Position numbers and translations under genes: made by a program. DNA of 64,000 nt. Source: Nonlabens ulvanivorans. Its GTDB lineage: Bacteria; Bacteroidota; Bacteroidia; Flavobacteriales; Flavobacteriaceae. Under the pieces are notes generated by a model that was given only the letters and a program-made list of their open reading frames with translations, had not been told where the DNA came from and ran no database searches. Location: contig NZ_JPJI01000032.1 of the NCBI RefSeq assembly GCF_000732625.1, positions 248,001 to 312,000 of the forward strand. The letters are read 5' to 3'. This document shows positions 8,875 to 18,035 of the stretch, piece after piece; the first letter of the stretch is position 1; every line of letters starts with the position of its first letter.

Positions 8875-10462
8875 AATATTTTCGGTAAACAATGGTTACT
8901 CGCAAGATACAGAATATGAAAATTCAAACTCTTCTTGTCAAACATTTTTAGAACATGCTAAAAAATACCATCGAGAAGCATTATTTTCTAAGGCAATTGA
9001 AAATTATATTAATGTAAAAGAATGTGTAGGTAATGAAACCTACTCGGCGCTCTATGTTGAGGCTTGCGTAGGTTTAGGTAATATTTACAATGACATTTAT
9101 GATACCTATGAAGCAGTTAATCAATTTAAAGAAGGTATAAACCATCAAATTATTTTTAAAGCTAACGATCCTATTCCGCAAATGTATGTTAGAGATGGAT
9201 TAGGAAAAACTTTAATAAACGAAGGGAAATTTGAACAAGCAATTACTCTTATAGACCTATCTGTTAAAATGTCTTCATTAGTTGATGATAAGCAGTTTAA
9301 AATAGAATCTCTAAATAACTTAATCTACCTTCTAGCACTAAAAGATAATTTGAAAGATGCAAATGAGCACCTTTTAGCTTTAGAAAAGCTTACACAAGAG
9401 ACTGATGTATCTAAAAAAATGGAAACACTAATTCAGGTTTCAAAATTAGGGATTGAACTTTCTAAAGATTTGAATGGCGTTAAAAGTGAAATTGTAAATT
9501 TTGAACGAGATAATTCGCATGATTTTAATACAACAGCAAAAGAGCGTATACTTAGATTAAAGCATCAGATCGATTTGAGAGAATCAGATAAAAATAAATG
9601 CATAGAATCTTATAATATCTGGGATAATTTTAGAGACAGTATTCAAATTGATTTTTATAAAAATCTTAAAGATTCTTTACAGTTAAGATCGCAAAAAAGG
9701 GTAGTAGATGAGGAATTACATCGATTAAGGATTCAAGAACGATTAAACCAAACTGAAGTTAGTTATAAAAACAAAAATATATTATATCTATTAATTTTAC
9801 TTCTAGCTTTAATAGCTATAATAGTATTCATTTATTACTTCTTTAATAGACTTAAAAAACAAAAAGCTACTATTGAATCCCTACAAAAAGAACTACACCA
9901 TCGTGTAAAAAACAACTTGTCCATTATCGACACTTTTATAGAAGTAGCAAAGGAAGAGTTTAATGAGATAAGATTCACAACTAAACTTAGTGAATTACAA
10001 AATAGAATTGATAGCATCAATGAAGTACACCAGCAATTGTATTTAAAAGAAGATATCACCAATTTAAATCTTAAAAAATACATTGACAAACTCTCTAATA
10101 ATATTACCGCATCTTTCTCAAACCATGAAATTGAAATTGTAAATAACATTAATAACAGTCTCACAATTAAGGCAGATAAGTCTTTCAGTATTGGGTTAGT
10201 AATAAATGAGTTTATAACAAACTCATTCAAATATGCCTTTGAAAATAAGTCCGGTAAGGTGTCAATTAATGTAGTAGAAAATAAAAACAGCTATGCGGTA
10301 ACATTAAAAGACAATGGAAAAGGACTTCCTGAAGATTTTAATGTTGAGGAATCGGAGACTTTTGGTTTAAGAATCATAAAACTACTATCAAAACAACTCA
10401 ACGGTACCTTTGAACTGAAAAACAATAACGGTGTAATTTTAAATATCACTTTTCCTAAATAA
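8831..10462 (+). CDS. Membrane sensor histidine kinase, HisKA_2 type, with helical TPR-like sensor
   Basis: 543 residues. A signal peptide (MKKNNFFIFLTLVIIIFS... to YSQ) leads a periplasmic helical region of TPR-like repeats (about 30-290), a coiled segment, one membrane helix near 318-338 (NILYLLILLLALIAIIVFIYYFF region), then a HisKA_2 dimerisation domain with LHHRVKNNL (likely phospho-His 357). The ATPase domain shows INEFITNSFKYAFE (N box) and DNGKGLP (G1). This design is common in Bacteroidota for kinases paired with LytTR regulators, and one follows after 7 bases. The start is fixed by the signal peptide, although it lies inside the 5' end of the opposite-strand lipoprotein gene. Confidence 0.85.
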   Translation: MKKNNFFIFLTLVIIIFSVNNGYSQDTEYENSNSSCQTFLEHAKKYHREALFSKAIENYINVKECVGNETYSALYVEACVGLGNIYNDIYDTYEAVNQFKEGINHQIIFKANDPIPQMYVRDGLGKTLINEGKFEQAITLIDLSVKMSSLVDDKQFKIESLNNLIYLLALKDNLKDANEHLLALEKLTQETDVSKKMETLIQVSKLGIELSKDLNGVKSEIVNFERDNSHDFNTTAKERILRLKHQIDLRESDKNKCIESYNIWDNFRDSIQIDFYKNLKDSLQLRSQKRVVDEELHRLRIQERLNQTEVSYKNKNILYLLILLLALIAIIVFIYYFFNRLKKQKATIESLQKELHHRVKNNLSIIDTFIEVAKEEFNEIRFTTKLSELQNRIDSINEVHQQLYLKEDITNLNLKKYIDKLSNNITASFSNHEIEIVNNINNSLTIKADKSFSIGLVINEFITNSFKYAFENKSGKVSINVVENKNSYAVTLKDNGKGLPEDFNVEESETFGLRIIKLLSKQLNGTFELKNNNGVILNITFPK

Positions 10463-10469
10463 ATGTATT

Positions 10470-11267
10470 ATGAAAAATAATATTTTAATAGTTGAAGACG
10501 AGGCAACACTATATGAACGTCTAAGACGTACACTAGTGAAACAAAACTTTATAGTGGATGAGTATACTAAATCTTATGAAGAGGCTATACAACGTATACA
10601 TAAAAAAACTCCTGATATTGTTTTATTAGACATCAATCTAGAAGGTGATAAAAACGGCATACAATTAGGTGAAGCTCTTTATAAAAACTACAATATACCG
10701 TTCATTTACTTGACTAGCTTAAGTGACAATATGACCTTCTCTAAAGGTATGCATACTAATCACGAGCATTTTATAGTTAAAACTAAACCTAGACTTAACG
10801 TTGAAGAAATTACTCGTGCTATACATACTGCAATTCATAAAAGAACAGTCACTATTGACAATTATAAAAAAGGTGTTATAGGATTAGTGGGCTATCTTGA
10901 TGAGATAAAAAATATGGGACGTGATATCATTTCAAAAGTAAAGGTAAATTATTCAGATATTGTATTCTTTTCTACAGCTCCATATACTAATGAGAATAAT
11001 CAAATTGAAAAAGTAGAAAAGAATTACTGTTGGTTTTTGACTATCAATGGAGAATACTATTTTTTGAAAGATAGTTTAAGCTCGCTTTCGCGTAAGCTTC
11101 CATATCACTATATACGTATTAATGAAAGCTACATAGTTAACGTAGGGGAAAATATCAACGTATCAAGAATCAACGGATCGCGTCTTAAAATCGAAAAGCA
11201 TGAATTTACTGTTAGTAGCACTTACAAGAAAGAAACAAATAAAAGATTAGAGCATTTTTACGGATAA
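10470..11267 (+). CDS. LytTR-family response regulator
   Basis: 265 residues. The receiver domain (about 1-120) has the acidic pair in VEDE, phospho-acceptor D54 in LLDINLEGD and the conserved T/S and K in the YLTSLSD and IVKTK segments. A linker follows, then a LytTR DNA-binding domain (about 150-262; DIVFF, LKDSLSSLSRKLP, YHYIRINESYIVN, VSSTYKK). It is seven bases after the histidine kinase gene and is its likely partner. Targets are not visible. A near-copy of the 16-bp palindrome (11083-11098) encodes the SLSRKL part of the DNA-binding domain, a position where LytTR proteins often have similar residues. Confidence 0.9.
   Translation: MKNNILIVEDEATLYERLRRTLVKQNFIVDEYTKSYEEAIQRIHKKTPDIVLLDINLEGDKNGIQLGEALYKNYNIPFIYLTSLSDNMTFSKGMHTNHEHFIVKTKPRLNVEEITRAIHTAIHKRTVTIDNYKKGVIGLVGYLDEIKNMGRDIISKVKVNYSDIVFFSTAPYTNENNQIEKVEKNYCWFLTINGEYYFLKDSLSSLSRKLPYHYIRINESYIVNVGENINVSRINGSRLKIEKHEFTVSSTYKKETNKRLEHFYG
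11083..11098. repeat. Near-copy of the 16-bp palindrome inside the LytTR gene
   Basis: CGCTTTCGCGTAAGCT, 14 of 16 positions, read in the LSRKL frame. It may be a decayed copy or a chance match, since LSRKL-like residues are common here in LytTR domains. Confidence 0.5.
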
Positions 11268-11355
11268 TATTTTCCCTAAAAATCAATAGATTTTCATAAT
11301 TAATTTTTTGAATTGAGGTATCTACAGAAATTTATAACCACAAAATCAATCAATT

Positions 11356-11919
11356 ATGAAAACAATAAATTTACTATTATTATTCCTTAGTGCACCTATC
11401 CTAGTTATAGGTCAGCAAATCAATGTTGAAGAACCTTCTTTTGAAGGAGAAATTATTTTTGCTAGTGAGAGTGGAAATTCTATAGAGTTAGAATATCAAA
11501 CAGCTTCAGTAAAAACAAAAGCTTCTATGGGCGCTATGTTAACTGGAATAGGAAAAGTTAAATCTAGAGTATCTGTAAGAGGTAAAATCTCAACAACTAT
11601 TTTACCAAAACAAAATACTTATTACTTCATCTATAATCATGGGAACAACTCAAAAAACCCAAAAAATCTAGCCCAACTTGTCAAGTTTGAAAAAAAAGGT
11701 AAAAATCGAGTGGCAGAAATATCCTCTGTAAGTGTTACTACCGGTGCACAAAGCTCTGGAGACGTAGAATCAATAGCATTTAAAGGTAAAAAATATCAGG
11801 ATAGTGATATGTCTTATTTACTTATCGTGAAAAACTTAGAACCGGGACATTACGGATGGTTTGTAGGAGAAGAGGCTAATAATAATGTCCATCTATTTTC
11901 TATTGAAGAAGATGATTAA
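11356..11919 (+). CDS. Secreted protein of unknown function
   Basis: 187 residues with a clear signal peptide (MKTINLLLLFLSAPILVIGQ). The mature part is rich in beta-strand-forming and basic residues (FEGEIIFASESGNSIELEY, TASVKTKASM) and ends in an acidic IEEDD tail. No family recognised. It lies 88 bases after the LytTR regulator on the same strand and could be a target of that system, but nothing in the sequence proves this. Confidence 0.7.
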   Translation: MKTINLLLLFLSAPILVIGQQINVEEPSFEGEIIFASESGNSIELEYQTASVKTKASMGAMLTGIGKVKSRVSVRGKISTTILPKQNTYYFIYNHGNNSKNPKNLAQLVKFEKKGKNRVAEISSVSVTTGAQSSGDVESIAFKGKKYQDSDMSYLLIVKNLEPGHYGWFVGEEANNNVHLFSIEEDD

Positions 11920-11952
11920 TCTCAAACTGCTTAAACCAACTACAAGCTAAAA

Positions 11953-12066
11953 AGCAAAAATCCTACTTCATTCTCATTTCCTTTCATAACAGACCGCTTC
12001 CGCGAGAAGGTAGCCAGCGAGAAGCTTGTCGATAGCATTAAGAGGATGTAGTTAACGTGGGAATAA
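11953..12066 (+). pseudogene. Decayed 3' fragment of an lhr-like helicase gene
   Basis: Translating from 11953 gives KNPTSFSFPFITDRFREK then VASEKLVDSIKRM, an in-frame TAG at 12049 where the intact gene at 491-595 has CAG (Gln), then LTWE and the final stop. Over the last 35 codons, including the stop, about 80 of 105 bases match the copy at 491-595, and many differences are synonymous. The rest of the gene is absent. It is therefore a remnant of a second lhr copy, or the far boundary of a segment inserted at the lhr 3' end. Confidence 0.8.
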
Positions 12067-12162
12067 GATTTGAACCTGAAGTTGAAAAGTTATAACTAAA
12101 AGTATTTCCCTTTGGAAAATGAAGGGAATTAAATTTCTCTAAGTAAAAAACTACAAATAATT

Positions 12163-12170
12163 TATCTTTG
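12163..12170 (+). promoter_or_regulatory. Possible Bacteroidota -7 element
   Basis: TATCTTTG fits TAnnTTTG and lies 11 bases before the ATG at 12182. I see no convincing -33 TTG. If this is the true promoter the leader is very short, or translation starts at the next ATG (12212). Confidence 0.3.
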
Positions 12171-12181
12171 ATTGTCTAATT

Positions 12182-14113
12182 ATGTTTAGGCCTACTCAAA
12201 ACCAACGATTTATGAGACTAATTTTTACTTTTTGTTCACTGTTTATTTTCACGATTAGCTTGGCACAAACTATAACAACAAAAAATATCACCTTGAGTGA
12301 ATTACCTATTCATTCATTAAGAAATGATTCTGGAAATTTAATTACAACAACACTTCCTGGCGGTTTCTCTGGAACCGCTAGGATGCGTAAATGGAACTCA
12401 TCAGCCAATTTACTACATACCTTAGAAATCCCAAATGATAATCCATCCTTTAATACAGTCAATAATGGTCAATTTTATTATAATGAAACAAACAATAGTT
12501 TATTTGGATATGGAAAAACTTGGTCAGTAGGAACACCTATTTTTCTTTATTCCGAATCATTACTATTTTTAGATTCAAATTTAAACGTTGATAGTACAGG
12601 AACTACCTTGGTAGCTTTTGAATGTGGTTATGCATCACCAATAAGTATTGGAAATAGATCTTATATTTTACTTGGTGCAAGTAATAATAACGCTAAACTA
12701 GTCTACGATGACTTTGATGATAGTCAAAATTTATCCAGCCTTATATCTAATATGGGACAAGGTACTAATGGTAATGTTTGGCTTTTAGAAATTGACAATA
12801 ATACCAAGACACTACTCAGTAGTCATCAAATTGGTAATATTTCGGATGATGTTAAACCGAACGCCGTCAATATTAACGGATCTTTTTTGAGGTCTAATGG
12901 TGTCGACTTAGGTAACGGATTTTTTGCTTTTAAAATCCGTATAAATGGAGATTTGCAATACCATGTAATGGATCCTAATAACCTGGGAACACCAGTTCAT
13001 GTATTTACAGGCTTAGGAAACAATGCATATATAGTAATGTGTGATAACAAATATTATGTATCCAAAGCAAATATTAATAGTTCAGGAAATGAAGGTATTG
13101 ATGTATATGATGATAATTTTAATTTAATTAATCAAAATTATGCTCTTGATTTTTCTGCAGGTACACCCGAAGATTTAGCATGTTTATCAAACGACGAGCT
13201 CTTAATTTTTATTAATATGGGAAGTGGTCCAAGATCTGACCATATGCGTAATGGATATTCTACCAAAGAAGCATTTGATAAGGGTTTCGAACACATCAGT
13301 TATGACCCAAATAATAGTAGTACAGTTAGTAATTTATGGGCTTATGATGATGTCTACATGATAGATGATATAAAATCTCTACACGTCAGCGCATATCAAG
13401 GGCCAGGTATGATTTGGGGCGGTATGACTATTCCAGCCACCTCAGGACCTGATGATTATCATATGGTGATTTGGGAAGCAGATATTTCACTAACTCCAGC
13501 CACCATGACATTTAGTGATACTCAAGCTGGTGTACTAGATATATACATGAACGCTCGTTACAATCCTAATGATCTTACCCAAGTAGTGAGTTGTGGAGAC
13601 TGCCGTGAAGCTGTAATTACCGTTTCACAAAATGAATTCAATAATTTACCTGCTGATTTTGGTTTTTCTAATTTTCTAATTAACATAATAAATACATCTT
13701 CTGGAGAAACCGTTTCTGCAGCAAATATGGGTACAGACCCTAATATATCAGATCCAAATTTGAACCGATATATGAAAGCTGAGTTAGTTACGGGAGGCCC
13801 TACATATGCTCTTGCTTCTAGAGGTCAAGCTTTCAAGGTATATTTAACACCTAATGTGATGACACTTAGCAATGATGAAGTATCAACAGCTCCTGTACAA
13901 ATCTACCCTAATCCAGCAACCTCTTTTATCACTGTAAAAACCCAAATATCCATATCATCTTATTCCATTTTGAACAGCCTAGGACAAGAAGTGCAAAAAG
14001 GTAGTTTCCCAAGTAGCGCTCAACTAGATATTCAAAGACTATCAAAAGGTATGTACTATTTACAATTAAATGATGAAGAACAAACGCAGTCTTTTAAATT
14101 TATAAAACAATAA
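12182..14113 (+). CDS. Secreted protein with type IX secretion C-terminal sorting domain
   Basis: 643 residues. A hydrophobic signal peptide ending in SLAQ follows MRLIFTFCSLFIF; the ATG at 12212 (Met11) gives the more typical signal peptide, while 12182 adds ten residues. The long middle region is rich in Asn, Ser and Gly with repeated beta-strand-like units and a CGDC pair; I do not recognise an enzyme domain. The C-terminus (about 570-643) is a type A sorting domain: QIYPNPATSFITV, then YSILNSLGQEV, then LSKGMYYLQL and FKFIKQ. It should be exported through Sec, moved across the outer membrane by the type IX system and cleaved there. The porZ-like gene at 51206 supports that the system is present. 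Confidence 0.85.
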   Translation: MFRPTQNQRFMRLIFTFCSLFIFTISLAQTITTKNITLSELPIHSLRNDSGNLITTTLPGGFSGTARMRKWNSSANLLHTLEIPNDNPSFNTVNNGQFYYNETNNSLFGYGKTWSVGTPIFLYSESLLFLDSNLNVDSTGTTLVAFECGYASPISIGNRSYILLGASNNNAKLVYDDFDDSQNLSSLISNMGQGTNGNVWLLEIDNNTKTLLSSHQIGNISDDVKPNAVNINGSFLRSNGVDLGNGFFAFKIRINGDLQYHVMDPNNLGTPVHVFTGLGNNAYIVMCDNKYYVSKANINSSGNEGIDVYDDNFNLINQNYALDFSAGTPEDLACLSNDELLIFINMGSGPRSDHMRNGYSTKEAFDKGFEHISYDPNNSSTVSNLWAYDDVYMIDDIKSLHVSAYQGPGMIWGGMTIPATSGPDDYHMVIWEADISLTPATMTFSDTQAGVLDIYMNARYNPNDLTQVVSCGDCREAVITVSQNEFNNLPADFGFSNFLINIINTSSGETVSAANMGTDPNISDPNLNRYMKAELVTGGPTYALASRGQAFKVYLTPNVMTLSNDEVSTAPVQIYPNPATSFITVKTQISISSYSILNSLGQEVQKGSFPSSAQLDIQRLSKGMYYLQLNDEEQTQSFKFIKQ

Positions 14114-14143
14114 ATTCATTATAGGGATTTACCCAAACTCACC

Positions 14144-14173
14144 AAAAGCGCTGAACAATTTCAGCGCTTTTTT
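14144..14173 (+). terminator. Rho-independent terminator after the T9SS cargo gene
   Basis: AAAAGCGCTGAA (14144-14155) pairs with TTCAGCGC (14160-14167), followed by six T. It separates the cargo gene from ileS. Confidence 0.8.
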
Positions 14174-14186
14174 CATGCCTTTTCCG

Positions 14187-14194
14187 TACTTTTG
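14187..14194 (+). promoter_or_regulatory. Possible -7 element for ileS
   Basis: TACTTTTG fits TAnnTTTG and lies 22 bases before the ileS ATG, just after the upstream terminator. No clear -33 TTG. Confidence 0.4.
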
Positions 14195-14216
14195 CCAGCT
14201 TTAAAACACCTGTGTG

Positions 14217-17200
14217 ATGAGCAAAAAATTCAATGAATACAAAGGATTGAACCTTCCAGAAGTAGATCAACGCATCAAAAACTTCTGGAAAGAAAACGAC
14301 ATTTTCAATAAGTCCATGACGACTCGTGAAGGAAATGAACCTTTTATTTTCTTTGAAGGACCGCCATCTGCAAATGGATTACCTGGTATTCACCACGTTA
14401 TGGGACGTACGATTAAGGATTTATTTTGTCGTTTTAAAACCCAGCAAGGTTACCAAGTAAATCGTAAAGCTGGATGGGACACACACGGACTTCCAGTTGA
14501 GTTAGGTGTCGAAAAAGCACTAGGAATCACTAAGGAAGATATCGGAACTAAAATCTCTGTTGAAGATTACAATCAAGCCTGTAAAGATGCGGTATTAAAA
14601 TATACAGACATATGGAGCAAGCTTACAGATGATATGGGATACTGGGTAGATATGGAAGATCCATACATTACCTACAAGCCTAAATATATGGAATCTGTAT
14701 GGTGGCTATTGAAACAAATCTATTCCAAAGATTTACTTTATAAAGGATACACGATACAACCATATTCTCCAGCTGCAGGAACTGGATTGAGCTCGCACGA
14801 GTTGAACCAGCCTGGTACCTATCAAGACGTTACAGACACGACAGTTACGGCACAGTTTAAAGTTGAGGATCCATCAAAATTACCATTTGAAAACAATGGC
14901 AATGTATTTTTCCTTGCTTGGACTACTACTCCATGGACACTGCCATCTAACACTGCGCTTACCGTTGGTCCTAAAATCGAATATGTACTAGCTGAGACTT
15001 TTAACCAATATACTGGAGAACCTATGCAGGTGATTCTTGCTGAGAAATTAGTGAGCTACCAGTTTGGTAAGAAGTATGAGCATTTAGAAGGTGACGCTTT
15101 CGCGAAAGCGAAACTAGAATACAAATTAGGAGATAAAAAAATCCCTTATCAGTTATTAGGTTCTTGTAAAGGAACTGATCTGGTAAATTTAAGATACGAG
15201 CAGTTGTTGCCATATGCACAACCGTATGAAAATGCACAAGATGCTTACAGAGTAATTGCAGGAGACTTTGTAACTACTGAGGACGGTACAGGAATCGTGC
15301 ACACAGCACCTACATTTGGTGCAGACGATGCGCTGGTTTCTAAACAAGCAAATCCGCCTATTCCACCGATGTTGGTTCTAGATGAAAATCAGAATCCAGT
15401 ACCGCTAGTAACGCTTCAAGGAAAATTTAGAGATGAACTGCCAGAGGTAGGTGGTAAATATGTAAAGAACGAATATTTTGCAGATGGAGAAGCGCCAGAA
15501 CGCTCTGTAGATGTAGATATCGCGATTGCTTTAAAAGAACAGAATCGTGCTTTTAAAGTAGAAAAATATGTCCACAGTTATCCACATTGCTGGAGAACTG
15601 ACAAGCCTGTTTTATACTATCCACTAGACAGTTGGTTCATAAAAGTGACGGAATTTAAAGACCGCATGCACGAGCTGAACAAATCTATCAACTGGAAACC
15701 TAAATCTACCGGAGAAGGAAGATTTGGCAACTGGCTGGCAAATGCAAACGACTGGAATTTATCTCGTTCTCGTTTCTGGGGAATCCCATTGCCTATATGG
15801 AGAAATGAGACTGGAACTGAAGAAATGATTATAGGTTCTATAGAAGAACTTACAGCAGAGATAGAGAAATCTGTAGCAGCTGGATTTATGACTTCTAATC
15901 CTTTTGCTGGCTTTAAAACTGGCGATATGAGTGAAGAGAATTACAACCTTGTAGATCTTCATAAAAACGTGGTAGACGACATTTATCTAGTAGGTAAAAA
16001 TGGAGAGAAACTAACACGTGAATCAGACCTTATTGATGTATGGTTCGATTCTGGTTCTATGCCTTATTCTCAATGGCACTATCCTTTTGAAAATAAAGAA
16101 CAAGTAGAAAACCAACTTAGAAAAGCAGATTTCATTGCCGAAGGTGTGGATCAAACTCGTGGATGGTTCTACACACTACACGCTATCGCTACCATGATAA
16201 GTGATGACGTGGCTTATAAAAATGTAGTTTCTAACGGACTCGTACTAGATAAAAATGGACAGAAAATGTCTAAACGTCTAGGTAACGCAGCAGATCCTTT
16301 TGAGACTTTAGGTAAATATGGAGCAGATGCTACTCGCTGGTACATGGTGAGTAATGCTAATCCATGGGACAACCTTAAATTTGACTTAGACGGTATCACA
16401 GAAGTGCAACGTAAGTTTTTCGGTACACTTTATAACACGTATTCTTTCTTCAGTCTGTATGCAAACGTAGATGGGTTTACTTATAGTGAAGCTAACATTC
16501 CATTAGAAGAACGTCCAGAAATAGACCGTTGGGTTTTATCTGAGTTAAATACTTTGATAAAAGATACCACAGCATTCTATGAAGATTATGAACCTACAAA
16601 GGCTGCTAGAGCCATCACCACTTTTGTGACTGAGAACTTAAGTAACTGGTACGTACGTTTATGTAGAAGACGTTTCTGGAAAGGAACTTATGAGCAAGAT
16701 AAAATTGCTGCCTACCAGACACTTTATACTTGTCTTAAAACGGTAGCACAATTAGGCGCACCTATTGCTCCATTCTTTATGGATCAACTATACCGCGATT
16801 TAACTAGTGTTTGTGAAAGCGACGCAAGTGAAAGTGTACATCTTGCATTATTCCCTAAAGCAGATGAGTCTCTAATAGATGCAGCTCTAGAAGAAAAAAT
16901 GCATAAAGCACAAGTAATTTCTAGTCTTACTCTATCGTTACGTAAAAAGGAAAGTATCAAAGTACGTCAGCCTTTACAGCGTATCATGATACCAGTATTA
17001 GATGCAAAAGATAGGGCACAAATAGAAGCGATTGCAGACCTTGTAAAAAGTGAGGTAAATGTAAAAGAGATTGAATTAATTGATGACGCTAGTGGTATAT
17101 TAGTTAAAGAAATCAAGCCAAATTTTAAAGCGTTAGGACCTAGATTTGGTAAGGCGATGGGGCAAATAGCTGGGAAAATTAAAAGTTTTCAACAAGAAGA

Positions 17201-17624
17201 CATCGTTTTGTTAGAAAAAACTGGGCAAAAAGAGGTTGAAGTAAATGGAAATGCAATTATCTTGACCCTTGAAGACGTGGAGATTACATCTTCAGATATA
17301 GAAGGATGGCTAGTAGCAAATCAATCTGGAATAACCGTTGCGCTCGATGTAACGATATCACCTGAACTTAAAAAGGAAGGGATTTCACGAGAACTTGTGA
17401 ATCGTATTCAAAACATAAGAAAAGACTCAGGTCTCGAGGTAACAGATCGTATCAATATTGTGATACAATCACAAAATGAGATTGACGACGCAGTTCATTC
17501 TAATGAGAAATACATCATGGATGAAACACTAGCAGATGATTTAACATTAATACAAACTGTAGATAATGGTACGATTGTTGAATTTGACGACATTGTGACC
17601 TCAATACAGATTAAAAAAATATAG
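14217..17624 (+). CDS. ileS: Isoleucyl-tRNA synthetase, IleRS2 type with GXHH signature
   Basis: 1135 residues from ATG 14217 (a GTG codon directly before it would add one). It charges tRNA-Ile with isoleucine. The class I catalytic signature reads NGLPGIHHVMG: residues 57-60 are GIHH where most IleRS have HxGH, the swapped form described for a mupirocin hyper-resistant group of IleRS2. KMSKR is at about 683-687. The CP1 editing domain shows TTPWTLPSNTAL and GTGIVHTAPTFG. The length fits the eukaryote-like IleRS2. A copy of the 16-bp palindrome encodes GDAFAKAKLEY near residue 294, within the editing domain. It starts the cluster ileS, dksA-like, unknown gene, lspA; only 3 bases separate it from the next gene. 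Confidence 0.97.
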   Translation: MSKKFNEYKGLNLPEVDQRIKNFWKENDIFNKSMTTREGNEPFIFFEGPPSANGLPGIHHVMGRTIKDLFCRFKTQQGYQVNRKAGWDTHGLPVELGVEKALGITKEDIGTKISVEDYNQACKDAVLKYTDIWSKLTDDMGYWVDMEDPYITYKPKYMESVWWLLKQIYSKDLLYKGYTIQPYSPAAGTGLSSHELNQPGTYQDVTDTTVTAQFKVEDPSKLPFENNGNVFFLAWTTTPWTLPSNTALTVGPKIEYVLAETFNQYTGEPMQVILAEKLVSYQFGKKYEHLEGDAFAKAKLEYKLGDKKIPYQLLGSCKGTDLVNLRYEQLLPYAQPYENAQDAYRVIAGDFVTTEDGTGIVHTAPTFGADDALVSKQANPPIPPMLVLDENQNPVPLVTLQGKFRDELPEVGGKYVKNEYFADGEAPERSVDVDIAIALKEQNRAFKVEKYVHSYPHCWRTDKPVLYYPLDSWFIKVTEFKDRMHELNKSINWKPKSTGEGRFGNWLANANDWNLSRSRFWGIPLPIWRNETGTEEMIIGSIEELTAEIEKSVAAGFMTSNPFAGFKTGDMSEENYNLVDLHKNVVDDIYLVGKNGEKLTRESDLIDVWFDSGSMPYSQWHYPFENKEQVENQLRKADFIAEGVDQTRGWFYTLHAIATMISDDVAYKNVVSNGLVLDKNGQKMSKRLGNAADPFETLGKYGADATRWYMVSNANPWDNLKFDLDGITEVQRKFFGTLYNTYSFFSLYANVDGFTYSEANIPLEERPEIDRWVLSELNTLIKDTTAFYEDYEPTKAARAITTFVTENLSNWYVRLCRRRFWKGTYEQDKIAAYQTLYTCLKTVAQLGAPIAPFFMDQLYRDLTSVCESDASESVHLALFPKADESLIDAALEEKMHKAQVISSLTLSLRKKESIKVRQPLQRIMIPVLDAKDRAQIEAIADLVKSEVNVKEIELIDDASGILVKEIKPNFKALGPRFGKAMGQIAGKIKSFQQEDIVLLEKTGQKEVEVNGNAIILTLEDVEITSSDIEGWLVANQSGITVALDVTISPELKKEGISRELVNRIQNIRKDSGLEVTDRINIVIQSQNEIDDAVHSNEKYIMDETLADDLTLIQTVDNGTIVEFDDIVTSIQIKKI
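15095..15110. repeat. 16-bp palindrome, perfect copy inside ileS
   Basis: CGCTTTCGCGAAAGCG read in the AFAKA frame (GDAFAKAKLEY), in the region of the editing domain. Confidence 0.9.
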
Positions 17625-17627
17625 AAC

Positions 17628-18014
17628 ATGAGTAATACAGCAGAAAAAGAAAGATATGGAGACGCAGACCTAGCTTACTTTAGAACCATAGTACAAGAAA
17701 AAATGGACGAAGCCATAAAACAACATGAGCTTATCAAAAGTGCATATATGAATGACGCCAGCAATGGTACAGAAGATACGGCACCACAGTTTAAGGCATT
17801 TGATGAAGGTAGTCAGGTAATGAATAAAGAGACTAGCTCTCAACTAGCCATAAGACAAGAAAAATTTATCCGAGATTTAAAAAATGCGATGATACGTATA
17901 GAGAATAAAACTTATGGTATCTGTCGTGTCACTGGAAAGAAAATCAAAAAAGCACGCTTAGAATTAGTACCTCACGCAACATTGAGTATTGAAGCAAAAA
18001 ACATGCAGTCTTAA
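17628..18014 (+). CDS. TraR/DksA-family transcription factor without a complete zinc finger
   Basis: 128 residues. The N-terminal half is a coiled-coil (about 10-85). The C-terminal part has the family block KTYGICRVTGKKIKKARLELVP then HATLSIEAK, where canonical DksA has a four-cysteine zinc finger; only the first Cys remains and the others are Thr, Ser and Ala. DksA-like proteins bind the RNA polymerase secondary channel and adjust rRNA and amino-acid promoters during starvation. Cysteine-poor forms are usual in this phylum, so it is likely functional. It is three bases after ileS and near lspA, a common flavobacterial order. Confidence 0.9.
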   Translation: MSNTAEKERYGDADLAYFRTIVQEKMDEAIKQHELIKSAYMNDASNGTEDTAPQFKAFDEGSQVMNKETSSQLAIRQEKFIRDLKNAMIRIENKTYGICRVTGKKIKKARLELVPHATLSIEAKNMQS

Positions 18015-18035
18015 CAGATTTTGCATTTTATAATT

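Noticed and set aside
9835-10230. 131-codon minus-strand ORF inside the histidine kinase gene
   Set aside because: Shadow of the HisKA_2/ATPase coding sequence; no motif or start context.
596-11950. Accessory block as a prophage or integrative element
   Set aside because: No integrase, phage structural or conjugation gene is visible and the flanking repeat is strongly diverged, so only the duplicated lhr end is reported.
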